From contig UQGL01000008.1 of the NCBI GenBank assembly GCA_900540595.1, forward strand, positions 1 to 64,000: a stretch of 64,000 bases of DNA, given 5' to 3'. The notes beneath the pieces were generated by a model that did no database searches, had not been told where the DNA came from, and saw only the letters and a list, made by a program, of their open reading frames with translations. This document shows positions 41,210 to 49,949 of this stretch, in pieces (within the stretch, counting starts at the first letter, position 1; the number at the start of each line of letters is the position of its first letter). The translations under genes were made by a program, and so were the position numbers. The stretch comes from an uncultured Oscillospiraceae bacterium. Lineage in GTDB: Bacteria; Bacillota; Clostridia; Oscillospirales; Ruminococcaceae.

Positions 41210-42607
41210 CTATGTGCAGAATCTGTCAGCGTAGGCAGACCAGGAATACTGCAGGCAGTAGGCTGTGTAGCTGCCGTCGGGCAGTTGGATCCGGCAGGCG
41301 GCGGGCGCGCCAGCCAGAAGTTCCTGCCCCACCTGCAGCCGGGCTGGATCGGGCTGCGTCAGAATAACGGTGCGCAGTGCCGGGCAGTCGGCAAAAAGGC
41401 CGTCCGGCAGGGCGGTGACGGCGGACTGTATTGTGACTTCCTCCAGCGCAGTGCAGCCGCGGAAGGTCCCAGCGCAGAGCCTTGTGACTGCCCTGCCGTT
41501 TATCTCGGCGGGGACGGTCAGGCTGCGGCGGGCGCGGCCTGCCGTATTCACGGTCACAGAACCATCCTCCGCCATTGTGAAGTATGCGGCGTCCGCGCTG
41601 CTGCCGCTGCCTGCGGCGGTGTTTGCGGCCGGTTCCGGCATGGCGGGCAGCGCAATTTCTGTTGCGGTGGTGTCCCCCAGCATTGCCTTGATGTCCCGGA
41701 TAAGCTGCCTTGTGAACACCGTCCGCCCCGCAGTATTGAGATGGAAATTCGTATCATAGAACCAGCCGGAATCCATCACGCAGGCGCGGGGGTCCCCGGC
41801 CAGCGGTGCGGTAATGACCTGCTGAAGATGCGCGGCATAGGCATGGAGCTGATCTTCATTTGCCACGGCAAGGGCGTTCATGGGCGGAAAATGGTAATAG
41901 ACCGTAGCTCCGGCATCGGCCGCCCGGGCGGTATAGTCATTGAGTGCTGCGCAGAACGCGGCCTCGGGCAGTGCGGTGTCAAACCGTATTGGCATTGTGG
42001 GGTCATAGCCCTCGGGCATGATGTTGGCCTTGCAGAGCGGGCTGGCCAGATCACCGGCAGCGTTGAAGCTGTCGCGCCGGTAGACGCCGTCCGTCTCCGG
42101 TGCGCCGGTCAAAAAATAGCGGAACTTGGCGGCGGCAAACCGTGGAAATGACCCGAGCATCGGCCCAAAGTCGCGGGCATGCAGGCAGCCCAGCGCCGAA
42201 AAATCACCGTCAACGGCCTGCCAGAGGGCGGTAACTCCCACCGTGTCTGACAGAGCCTGTTGCTGCTGCTCCGGCATGACGATGACAAGATCCCCCGCCC
42301 GCAATTCATTTATGGACAAATCGAGCATCACCCGGGTGCCGAGCGCAGCATACAGGCCAAAATTTACAGGGTGGTAGTCCGGCAGCTCTTTGGCAAGCAG
42401 GGCGCTGTCCACCCCAAAGGCTGCAGCGCTGCCGCCCACAAGGATCAGCCGGGGCTTATTGCTCTCGGCTGCCAGCAGGGCGCGCTTGGCGGGCAGCTCC
42501 CCCAAAAAGGTGCTGCTGTACTGTGCAGGCAGGGCAAAGCCCCACACCGCCAGAAGCAGCGGTACGGCGATAAAAACACCCAGCATAGATGCGATGATTT
42601 TCTTCAT
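41210..42607 (-). CDS. SGNH/AlgX-like O-acyltransferase partner with C-terminal leucine-rich repeats
   Basis: A 465-aa protein with an N-terminal membrane anchor (residues 7-27), then a DltD/AlgX-type SGNH domain: nucleophile region VGGSAAAFGVDS and the Asp/His pair in FYDTNFHLN. A Ser/Ala linker follows (about 340-365), then a BspA-type leucine-rich segment (INGRAVTRLCAGTFRGCTALEEV). The outer domain would move acyl groups from the MBOAT channel protein to a surface polymer. It is the last of four co-directional genes. The order is SGNH then LRR, the reverse of its sister protein at 44173-45930. Confidence 0.75.
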   Translation of the reverse strand: MKKIIASMLGVFIAVPLLLAVWGFALPAQYSSTFLGELPAKRALLAAESNKPRLILVGGSAAAFGVDSALLAKELPDYHPVNFGLYAALGTRVMLDLSINELRAGDLVIVMPEQQQQALSDTVGVTALWQAVDGDFSALGCLHARDFGPMLGSFPRFAAAKFRYFLTGAPETDGVYRRDSFNAAGDLASPLCKANIMPEGYDPTMPIRFDTALPEAAFCAALNDYTARAADAGATVYYHFPPMNALAVANEDQLHAYAAHLQQVITAPLAGDPRACVMDSGWFYDTNFHLNTAGRTVFTRQLIRDIKAMLGDTTATEIALPAMPEPAANTAAGSGSSADAAYFTMAEDGSVTVNTAGRARRSLTVPAEINGRAVTRLCAGTFRGCTALEEVTIQSAVTALPDGLFADCPALRTVILTQPDPARLQVGQELLAGAPAACRIQLPDGSYTAYCLQYSWSAYADRFCT

Positions 42608-42626
42608 AAGCGTTACGGAATATCGT

Positions 42627-43973
42627 TCAGAATTGGAAATAGATAAAGGCGTTGGCTGTCCCCGCGTGCAGCGCTGCAAACCATGCGGCAGCAACAGCCA
42701 GCGTAAGCAGGCAAAACGCCAGAACACCGCGCGGTGTGGGGACGTCAAGGGGCTTTTCAGGCATAAGGCGCAGACAGAGCGCCCCCAGAGCCAACTGGGC
42801 ACCCGGCTGCAGGCCGAGGGCAAGCACCGCCGTGCGCACAGAGGCCGCATCCCACCCGCAGGGCAGACGAGAAAACAGGGTCAGCGCATCGGAAACCGAG
42901 GCGGCCCGGAAGAATACCCAGACGAAGCAGACCGCTGCAAGGGTCAGCAGGCGGCGGGCAGGTGCGGCGCGACCCTGACTATCAGCAGGGAAAATCCGCT
43001 TCTCTGCGAGCAGCAGCAGACCGTGGACACCGCCCCAGACCATAAAATGCAGCGAAGCACCGTGCCACAGACCGCTCAAAAGAAAGACCGTCAGCGTGTT
43101 CAGAGCACAGCGCACAGCGCCGCACCGCGAACCACCCAGCGGAATGTAGAGATAATCGGTAAACCAGCGGGTCAGGCTGATATGCCATCGGTGCCAGAAA
43201 TCGCGCAGCGATACAGCCTGATAAGGATGGTCAAAATTTCGGCTCAGCCGCACACCCAGCAGGGCGGCAGCCCCCACCGCAATATCCGAATAGCCGGAAA
43301 AATCCCAGTAGATCTGCCCGGCAAACAATACGGTGGCCAGTATGGCAGCGGGGCCGGACGCTGCGCCGGGGGCTGCGTAGACGGTGTCTATAAAGACCGC
43401 TGCCGTGTCGGCCAGCAGCAGCTTTTTGCAAAAGCCGCGCAGGATATACAGCCATCCCCCGCTGTCCGTCCGGCGGGCAGGGTCGCGCAGCTGCGGCAAA
43501 AGATCGGTGCTGCGCTCAATGGGCCCGGCCACAAGCTGGGGAAAAAAGCTGACAAACAGCGCGTAGTAACCAAGATGACGCTCCGGTGCCAGCCGGCCGC
43601 GGTATACATCTATGACATAGCCGAGCGTCTGAAAGGTGTAGAAGGAGATGCCCGCAGGCAGCAAAAGCGAGGGTCCCGTGCCGAAAAGACCGGCGTATTT
43701 GAAAACGCCAAGGCAGCCAAGACAGAGTATTGCCGCACAGCAGAGCCAAAGCTTTCTGCCGACCCGGCTTTTACTGTGGCCGATGGCCAGCGCTGCGGCG
43801 TAGGTGCCCAGCGTAATGCACGCCAGCAGCGGCAGGGCCTTCGGACTGCCGAGCGCGTAAAACCCAAGGCTGGCCGCAAGCAGCAGTACCCAGCGTGCGC
43901 GGGGCGGCAAAAGGCGGTGCAGCAGTACCACCAGCGGCAGACCCAGCACAAAGGCGGGTGCAGTAAAATTCAT
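42627..43973 (-). CDS. MBOAT-family O-acyltransferase (AlgI/DltB-like)
   Basis: A 448-aa integral membrane enzyme with about eleven helices. MBOAT hallmarks: LPAGISFYTFQTLGYVIDVYRG, FPQLVAGPIER, DFSGYSDIAVG, FWHRWHISLTRWFTDYLYIPLGGSR, and the invariant His in LLSGLWHGASLHFMVWG. It passes an acyl group (usually acetyl) across the membrane to the SGNH partners. The ATG at 43973 overlaps the stop of the 68-aa membrane protein. Together with Ugd and Glf upstream it points to O-acylation of an exopolysaccharide or teichoic-acid-like polymer. Confidence 0.92.
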   Translation of the reverse strand: MNFTAPAFVLGLPLVVLLHRLLPPRARWVLLLAASLGFYALGSPKALPLLACITLGTYAAALAIGHSKSRVGRKLWLCCAAILCLGCLGVFKYAGLFGTGPSLLLPAGISFYTFQTLGYVIDVYRGRLAPERHLGYYALFVSFFPQLVAGPIERSTDLLPQLRDPARRTDSGGWLYILRGFCKKLLLADTAAVFIDTVYAAPGAASGPAAILATVLFAGQIYWDFSGYSDIAVGAAALLGVRLSRNFDHPYQAVSLRDFWHRWHISLTRWFTDYLYIPLGGSRCGAVRCALNTLTVFLLSGLWHGASLHFMVWGGVHGLLLLAEKRIFPADSQGRAAPARRLLTLAAVCFVWVFFRAASVSDALTLFSRLPCGWDAASVRTAVLALGLQPGAQLALGALCLRLMPEKPLDVPTPRGVLAFCLLTLAVAAAWFAALHAGTANAFIYFQF

Positions 43974-44176
43974 CGGCTGCCCCCTTTCGGCCAAAGCGCC
44001 GCCGTGCAGGGAACGAGCAGGCAGAGCAGCAGCGTTTGGGTCGGAATACTGCATACCAGTGCGGTCAGCACCAGCACCCCACCAGCGACCATTCCTGCTG
44101 TGCAAGCCCAGCCAAAGCGGCGGGCCAGCAGGGCCAGCGCTGTACACAGCACCGTTATAAGCAGCAAAGCCGTCAT
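43970..44176 (-). CDS. Small integral membrane protein of the O-acylation operon (68 aa)
   Basis: Two hydrophobic segments (residues 3-17 and 27-62, the second possibly a pair) with basic RRFG between and a basic C-terminus (WPKGGSR). It overlaps both neighbours by 4 bp (ATGA on each side), so it is translated in fixed ratio with the MBOAT enzyme. It may be a subunit of the acyl-transfer channel, comparable in size and place to DltX, which it does not otherwise resemble. The family is not recognised. Confidence 0.7.
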   Translation of the reverse strand: MTALLLITVLCTALALLARRFGWACTAGMVAGGVLVLTALVCSIPTQTLLLCLLVPCTAALWPKGGSR

Positions 44177-45930
44177 GGCGTCAGTCCCTCCTTCTGCAGT
44201 GCGTCCTTTAAGGCAGTGATGACCTGCGCCGTGCGCAGCGCAACACCGTTGGTGGAAAGATGATTGTCAGTCCCATAGAAATACCGCCCCGGCAGCAGAG
44301 AGTCCTGCAGCGGTGTCAAAATCGCTGCGTTGAGGTTCTCTCTGAAATAGGCGTCCAGTGCGGCGATGGCCTCCGGGGTGGAGGCTTCGGAGACAGCCTG
44401 ACTGTTGCGGGGGCTGTAGGTCAGCCAGACCCGCACACCGTCTGCTGTGAAGCGCGCAATTTCAGCGTTGGCGGGGTCGATATAATACGCCTGCGGAAAG
44501 GCATCCACCGTGTAATCGACCGGCAGACCATAGATCGGCGTATCTTCACCGGCATCCGGGCGGTAGAGAATATAGTCGCCGTAGGCATTGTAGCTGGGGG
44601 TGTCCACAGCATTGCCGCCCTCGTCCAGCTCGGCGGGCGATACGGCGTAAGAGCGCGCCGCCATACCGGCGCGGGTCTGCAAATACGATCCGAGCGCCGA
44701 AAAAACGCCGCTGTACTGTCGTAAATCGAGCAGGGCAAGCAGATCGTAGTTTTCCTCGACCATGCAGAAGAAATCGTCGTCGAATGCGTTCGTCGTGCAG
44801 AATTGGCGCTTGGCGGCGTCAAACTCGGGTGAGAGCAGCAAAAGATCCCCCTCCTGCAGCTGCGAGCGTATCAATTCCAGCTGGGGCAGTGCGTTGGTAT
44901 AGGCAAAAACCCCCATGTTGACCACCGCATAGCTGGGCAGGGCTTGATCCAGAGCCGCGCTGTCGTAGCCGAACCGCGCCGAGGAGCCGGAGAACAGCAC
45001 GAGCTTGCGCGTTTTGGAAAGCGACAGCAGCCGGTCGTACTTGTCGGCAAAGGTGGCGTAGTAGCTGCCGCTGTAGACGGGGGCGGTCGCGGCATTGATG
45101 TGCAGGGTGCGCAGTGCCGTGCAGCCTTCAAAGGCATAGTCGCTGACGGTCTGCAGATTGTCAAAGAGGGTCAGCGATTCCACAGCGCAGCCGGTAAAGG
45201 CCCCCGGCTCGATACGGCGCAGCGTGTCAGGCAGGATGATCTCCCTGCAGGCGGCGTTTGTAAAAGCGCCGGCGGCGATCTCAACCACCGGCGCGCCGCC
45301 CAGCGTATCGGGAAGGACAAGGCGCTCCCCGCTCCCCTGCCAGCCCGTGACGGTGGCGGTGCCGTTGTTTACGGTAAAGGTGAATTCGGCGGCATCGTTC
45401 TGGGCAGCCCACTGGGCATAGAGCCGGCTGCCGGGCGCGGTTCGGCTGCCCAGCCCCACGGCCTGTCCGCTGCCGTCCGGGGCGGTATTCCACCCGGTCA
45501 GGGTGTGGCCGGGGTTGTTGAACAGCTCACCTTGGATCGCGGTATTCACACGCAGATGGCTTGCGGTAACAGGAGCCTCGATCCAGTCACCGCCCAGATT
45601 GTCCCGGTAGTAGAGTACGGTATCGCTTTTTTCTGCCGTGACGGCAACAGCGGTCGAGTAGCGGACCTCCGGCAGGCTGAGGGTATAGCCGGTGCCGGTG
45701 CGGGTCAGACGGGCGCCGGGATAGTCTGCGCCCGTCAGCGTATAGCCGTCGGCCGGGGTCAAGGTGAAGGTCACCGTCTGCCCCGGGGTAACGGCTGCAG
45801 TCTGGGTCTTTGCCGTAAACGCGGGCGAAGATTCCAAAACGATGCGGCACTGCACCGCAGAGGCTGCCGGGGCGGCGGCACAGCCTGCCAGCAGAACCAG
45901 CATGGCGAGAATAAGCATCAGGCGGCGCAA
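44173..45930 (-). CDS. Lipoprotein with leucine-rich repeats and a C-terminal SGNH/DltD-like domain
   Basis: A 585-aa lipoprotein. A TTG start at 45930 sits behind AAAGGA at proper distance; the first ATG (45918) would be too far. The lipobox is LLAGC, then an InlB-like repeat region (YAQW, GWNTAPDGSG), BspA-type leucine-rich repeats (IEPGAFTGCAVESLTLFDNL), and finally an SGNH domain with FSGSSARFGYDS and the late DNHLS. The domain order is opposite to the 41210 protein. As a surface partner of the MBOAT enzyme it would accept or deliver acyl groups. A complete MITE-like repeat lies 36 bp upstream of its start. Confidence 0.75.
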   Translation of the reverse strand: MRRLMLILAMLVLLAGCAAAPAASAVQCRIVLESSPAFTAKTQTAAVTPGQTVTFTLTPADGYTLTGADYPGARLTRTGTGYTLSLPEVRYSTAVAVTAEKSDTVLYYRDNLGGDWIEAPVTASHLRVNTAIQGELFNNPGHTLTGWNTAPDGSGQAVGLGSRTAPGSRLYAQWAAQNDAAEFTFTVNNGTATVTGWQGSGERLVLPDTLGGAPVVEIAAGAFTNAACREIILPDTLRRIEPGAFTGCAVESLTLFDNLQTVSDYAFEGCTALRTLHINAATAPVYSGSYYATFADKYDRLLSLSKTRKLVLFSGSSARFGYDSAALDQALPSYAVVNMGVFAYTNALPQLELIRSQLQEGDLLLLSPEFDAAKRQFCTTNAFDDDFFCMVEENYDLLALLDLRQYSGVFSALGSYLQTRAGMAARSYAVSPAELDEGGNAVDTPSYNAYGDYILYRPDAGEDTPIYGLPVDYTVDAFPQAYYIDPANAEIARFTADGVRVWLTYSPRNSQAVSEASTPEAIAALDAYFRENLNAAILTPLQDSLLPGRYFYGTDNHLSTNGVALRTAQVITALKDALQKEGLTP

Positions 45931-45966
45931 GTGAGCACATCCTTTCAGAAAAAATCTGTTTTCTAC

Positions 45967-46202
45967 GGCAATACCGCATAATTCTAAGTGCCGATACGGC
46001 GAGCGAGGTGCGGCAGATGCTAAGCCAAAAGCGCAGATAATACTTTGTGTATTATCGAGCATTTTGGCAACGCAGATGCCGTACCGCACACCGAGCCGCA
46101 GCGAGGCGCTTCGGAGCGCAACCGCCGCTTGCGGCGGCTCTTGGCGCGGAGATCCGCCGGAGCGGTACTTAAGCCGTTAGGCGGGAATTGTGCGGTGTTG
46201 CC
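45967..46202. repeat. MITE-like element (236 bp) with 4-bp target duplication
   Basis: Terminal inverted repeats GGCAATACCGCATAATTC (left) and the complement of GGCAACACCGCACAATTC (right) agree in 16 of 18 positions. CTAC is duplicated at 45963-45966 and 46203-46206. The interior has hairpins (GATAATAC/GTATTATC, CCGCCGC/GCGGCGG) and no gene. It separates the acylation operon from its original upstream sequence. Confidence 0.8.
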
Positions 46203-46298
46203 CTACATCATAATACAAAATACCCCGGAGAGAAAGCCCCCCGGGGTGTGGATGAGGAAAAAGCTGTCACGATGAAGTGACGCGGGAATGGCGCAGAA

Positions 46299-46724
46299 TT
46301 ACTGCTCGTTCACATTGGTGAACGCGGCAATGATGTTCAGCACCACGGCAATCAGCAGCGCGGCCGTGCCGTAGATGGCGCTGGACAGGTCAGCCATCGT
46401 CTGGGCGTTGTTCGTAAAGGTCATGATCGAGGCGATGGTGTTGACGCGGGGGCTGATGAACTGTACGGCAGCCACGACCAGCGTGATACCGGCGACTACG
46501 CTCATCGCGTCGGCGGCAATGGCCAGCTTGTTATCCAGCACGACGCGCAGCACCAGTGCAAGGATGGCGATGACGGCGCAGCCGATGACAATCGGGCTGG
46601 TGCCGATCTTGCGGAAGGAATCAGTCCCGGCGTTGACAATGCAGAAGCCAAGGCCGACAGCACCGGCAACGGCGGTCAAAAGCGACAGGATCAGACCTGC
46701 GCCCTTTTTATTCGTAGAACTCAT
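46299..46724 (-). CDS. Small four-helix membrane protein of the GH3 operon
   Basis: A 141-aa protein with four hydrophobic segments (about residues 10-30, 44-62, 68-88 and 118-136). The start at 46724 follows AAAGGAG. It lies 13 bp after the GH3 gene and ends the operon. It has no signature residues of a transporter. A partner of the membrane-anchored GH3 enzyme is possible from position alone. Confidence 0.65.
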   Translation of the reverse strand: MSSTNKKGAGLILSLLTAVAGAVGLGFCIVNAGTDSFRKIGTSPIVIGCAVIAILALVLRVVLDNKLAIAADAMSVVAGITLVVAAVQFISPRVNTIASIMTFTNNAQTMADLSSAIYGTAALLIAVVLNIIAAFTNVNEQ

Positions 46725-46737
46725 GGTTTGCACTCCT

Positions 46738-49700
46738 TTACTGCTTCTTGGATTTGCGGTCATTCAGCACATACATGGCGGCGGCCAGTACGGTCAGGGC
46801 GGCAAAGACGACCTGCACGGCAACGAGGGCGTTGTCATACCAGGTGCGGACGCTGACAAGGCGGGTGCTGCTGGCCATGCCGTCCAGCGCGTTGGAGTTG
46901 GCCAGCGCGTAGGCCTGCCATGTCATGGCCTGCTTGATGGCGCTCATCAGCTCGGTGTCCTGACCAACATTCTCGGTGGTCCAGTAGGCAAACTTTTCGC
47001 TGACAGCGGCCATCGTGTTCTCACCGGTGAAGGTGGTCATCGTGCCGCCGTTGAGGGCATACTCCTTCAGCACGGCGTAGTTGGGGTTCATGATGAAGTC
47101 CTGACTCTCCAGACCCTTGAAGCCCCATTCGCCGCGCAGAATGTTCTTGAGCAGGCCGGTGTGGGCGTTGGTGGCGGTGATGCCGACACGGTTGAAGGCG
47201 GTCATGACGCCCAGAGCGCCGGCATCCTCGATGGCGGCCTGGGTGCCGCGCAGCTCGTTCTCGCGGGCTTGCTGCTCAGTCATAAAGACGGAAACGCCGG
47301 TACGGTTGATCTCGGTATCGTTGAAGGCGAGATGCTTGGGGGCGATGATAACGCCGTACTCCTTGCCGCCGCTGATGAAGGCAACGGCCTGACCGGAGGT
47401 AAGGACGGCATCCTCGGAATAATACTCATGGTTGCGGGCGTTGTAGGGGGAACGGTGCAGGTTGGTGCCGCAGCCCCAGAAGATGGTCAGGTTGCTCCAC
47501 AGGCTGTAGTTGCCGCAGATCTTGCCGTACTCGTTGGCAAGGTCTTTGTTGAAGGTCTGGGCAATAACGGTCTCGTTGACCATCGTGCCAAACTTGTATG
47601 CGAGGTTGGGGTCGTTGGCATCCACGGCGCAGGGGTCGCCGCCGGCTTTGTCGGTGTTGGCATACTGGCCGAGAGGATAGGAGTAGATGCCGTTGGGGCC
47701 ATCGTTCTGGATGGTTTCGGGGCTCATGATAGACTCGATGGCCTTGGTGGAGGTGCCGCCCAGACCCAGACGGATCATACCCTCCTCCAGAGTGAGCTGA
47801 TCCATCAGCAGGCTCCAGCGCTCATCATCAAGGTCGGTGACGCCCTTCAGGTCAGCCAGAGTCAGGCCATTGTCAGCGCCGAAGGTGACGGTGGACGGAT
47901 CGCCGTTTGCGTTGATCTCATAGATGTCGTTGTCCAGAATGTCGAGCATCTCATCGGAGGCGGTCAGATTCTTATAGGTCTTGGGGAAGGTGCCCTCCCA
48001 GTCAGAGCGGGTCAGGTAGGTGGCAGTGCCGGGCAGCCAGCTGTTGATGTCCATATCGGCCAGCTGGTTCTCAACGGCAGTGCCGTTTTTGGTCGTGGCA
48101 AAGGTCGTGCCGTCAAAGGAATCGAGCGTCCAGCTCTTGGCCTTGTCGGCGGTGCCGTCCACGCTCTGGCCCTCGGCGGCCAGTACATTGTTCACGGCCT
48201 CGTGTGCGCCGTTGCCGATGGTGAACCAGTAGTCACCGGCATCGAGAATGTAACAGCCCTTGGTACCGGCCGCGTTGTCAGCGGTGGAATCCCAGCTGGC
48301 CATATTCTGCATGTCAGCGGTGATGGTCACGGTCTCGGAGGCACCGGGCGCAAGCTCGGCGGTCTTGCCGTAGTCCAGCAGCTGGATGGCAGCCTTCTCA
48401 ACACCGTGCTCCTTGTCATAATCGGTGTAGGGCAGGCTGACATAGAGCTGCACAACATCCTTGCCGGCCACGCTGCCGGTGTTCTTGACGGTCACGTTCG
48501 CAGTGACTGTCTCGTTTTCAAGGTCAACATTCAGGTTATCGAGGGTCTGCTCAAAGGTGGTGTAGCTCAGACCATAGCCGAACGGATAGGTAACCTCATT
48601 GTCATAGCTCCAGCCGCCGTCTGTGGAAGAACCGACTGCAGAATCGGCATTGCCCTGCCCCATGACGGTGTCAAAATAGCGGGTCTCGTAGTATTTGTAG
48701 CCGATGTAGATGTTCTCGGCCTCGACAATGGCATCGTTCATGCTGATGTCGGGGTTGGCGTTGGCCCACTGCAGATCGCCGAAGTTCTGGGCGCTGGGAG
48801 CGCTGGCGTTCTTGACGGCATAGGTGTCGGTCAGATGACCGGAGGGGCTGACCGCACCGGAGAGGATGTCGGCCACGCCGTAGAAGCCATAGCCGCCCGG
48901 CAGACCCACCTGCAGGATGGCGTCAACACCGACGTTGTCCTCGATCTCCTGCACCTCCATGGCGCTGACGTTATTCAAAAGGACGATGACCTTGCCGCCG
49001 TTGGCCGCCTTGGCAGTGACGGCTGCATTGATGAGGTCGCGCTCGTCATCGGACAGGCCCAGCGGGTCGGTCTGGTTCAGGTTCTGGGTGGGGTCAACAC
49101 CGGCGGTGCCGGGGTTGTAGCTGCCGTTCTCAGAGGCAGAGCGGGCAATCGTGACGATCATGACATTGTTGTCATTCATGCTGTCCTTCCAGCCTGCATC
49201 CTGACCGTCCAGTGCAGCCTGGCTCGGCTCCTTGCTGGAGAAAACGCCGGTGGTGGAAGGTGCGGTGATATGGTTGTACTCCACAGTGCCGCCCCAGCTC
49301 TGGACCTCGGATTTGTACATCGGCTTGAGGGCCTCGTACATGTCAGCCACAGTCTGGTTCAGACCGAAGCCCTTTGCCTTGAAGGCACCGACCATATCAA
49401 CGGTATCGGCATCGGTTCCGGTGTTTGCAATGTAGCTGGAACCCATATCGCCGCCCTGAACGGGATAGTAGCTAGAAAAGCCCAACAGCGTGATTTTCTG
49501 GGTCTCATCCTTCGTCAGCGGCAGTGCGCCGTTGTTCTTCAGCAGGACGCTGCCCTCCTCACTCATCCGCTCGCCGACATCCTGAATGCCGTGCAGCAGG
49601 TCGCTGGTGGAGGTATAGTCCGACTTAAAGGTGTACAGGTCAGCACCGTCTGTCTCCTCGGTGACGAGCTTGGTGCTCTTGGTGCCAAGGAACTTGTCAA

Positions 49701-49815
49701 TGTCGGTGCGGAAGCCGTCTACGACGGTCGAGGCGCAGACACTGAGCGCCAGCAGCGACGCCGTAGTGGTGGTCACGCCGCGCCAGACGCGGCGGCCGGA
49801 ATTTTTCTTACTCAT
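46738..49815 (-). CDS. Membrane-anchored GH3 beta-glucosidase with swapped domain order
   Basis: A 1025-aa enzyme with a hydrophobic segment near each end (about residues 15-33 and 990-1015). The usual C-terminal alpha/beta sandwich comes first (EEGSVLLKNNGALPL, residues near 87-101), then a fibronectin-like domain (GLSYTTFEQTL onward), and the TIM-like catalytic domain last, with LGLGGTSTK, APKHLAFNDTE and the nucleophile Asp in GLESQDFIM. The permuted order is known from some Ruminococcus and Butyrivibrio beta-glucosidases. It would act at the cell surface. It is co-directional with the GH78 and GPH genes. Confidence 0.88.
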   Translation of the reverse strand: MSKKNSGRRVWRGVTTTTASLLALSVCASTVVDGFRTDIDKFLGTKSTKLVTEETDGADLYTFKSDYTSTSDLLHGIQDVGERMSEEGSVLLKNNGALPLTKDETQKITLLGFSSYYPVQGGDMGSSYIANTGTDADTVDMVGAFKAKGFGLNQTVADMYEALKPMYKSEVQSWGGTVEYNHITAPSTTGVFSSKEPSQAALDGQDAGWKDSMNDNNVMIVTIARSASENGSYNPGTAGVDPTQNLNQTDPLGLSDDERDLINAAVTAKAANGGKVIVLLNNVSAMEVQEIEDNVGVDAILQVGLPGGYGFYGVADILSGAVSPSGHLTDTYAVKNASAPSAQNFGDLQWANANPDISMNDAIVEAENIYIGYKYYETRYFDTVMGQGNADSAVGSSTDGGWSYDNEVTYPFGYGLSYTTFEQTLDNLNVDLENETVTANVTVKNTGSVAGKDVVQLYVSLPYTDYDKEHGVEKAAIQLLDYGKTAELAPGASETVTITADMQNMASWDSTADNAAGTKGCYILDAGDYWFTIGNGAHEAVNNVLAAEGQSVDGTADKAKSWTLDSFDGTTFATTKNGTAVENQLADMDINSWLPGTATYLTRSDWEGTFPKTYKNLTASDEMLDILDNDIYEINANGDPSTVTFGADNGLTLADLKGVTDLDDERWSLLMDQLTLEEGMIRLGLGGTSTKAIESIMSPETIQNDGPNGIYSYPLGQYANTDKAGGDPCAVDANDPNLAYKFGTMVNETVIAQTFNKDLANEYGKICGNYSLWSNLTIFWGCGTNLHRSPYNARNHEYYSEDAVLTSGQAVAFISGGKEYGVIIAPKHLAFNDTEINRTGVSVFMTEQQARENELRGTQAAIEDAGALGVMTAFNRVGITATNAHTGLLKNILRGEWGFKGLESQDFIMNPNYAVLKEYALNGGTMTTFTGENTMAAVSEKFAYWTTENVGQDTELMSAIKQAMTWQAYALANSNALDGMASSTRLVSVRTWYDNALVAVQVVFAALTVLAAAMYVLNDRKSKKQ

Positions 49816-49949
49816 GTTTTTCCTCCTTGTGTATATCGTAATCGCGTGTAGAGCGCGTTACTTCTGGGGGGCGGCGGGCAGAGGACTGCCCGCCCTACAG
49901 GGGTGGTTGCGGTAGGGTGGCCAGTCCCCTGACCGCCGCAGTTGCCGCA
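49816..49949. other. Spacer between GPH and GH3 genes
   Basis: Contains a hairpin GGCGGGCAG/CTGCCCGCC (about 49873-49894) and no promoter-like pair. It may lower read-through or stabilise the 5' message. Confidence 0.4.

Noticed and set aside
46375..49851. Very long open frame antisense to the GH3 gene
   Set aside because: GC-rich codon pattern of the sense gene leaves the opposite strand open; the antisense translation has no domains, is Gly/Val-rich and lacks a ribosome site. The same holds for the long antisense frames opposite 2739-4856 and 58427-60673.
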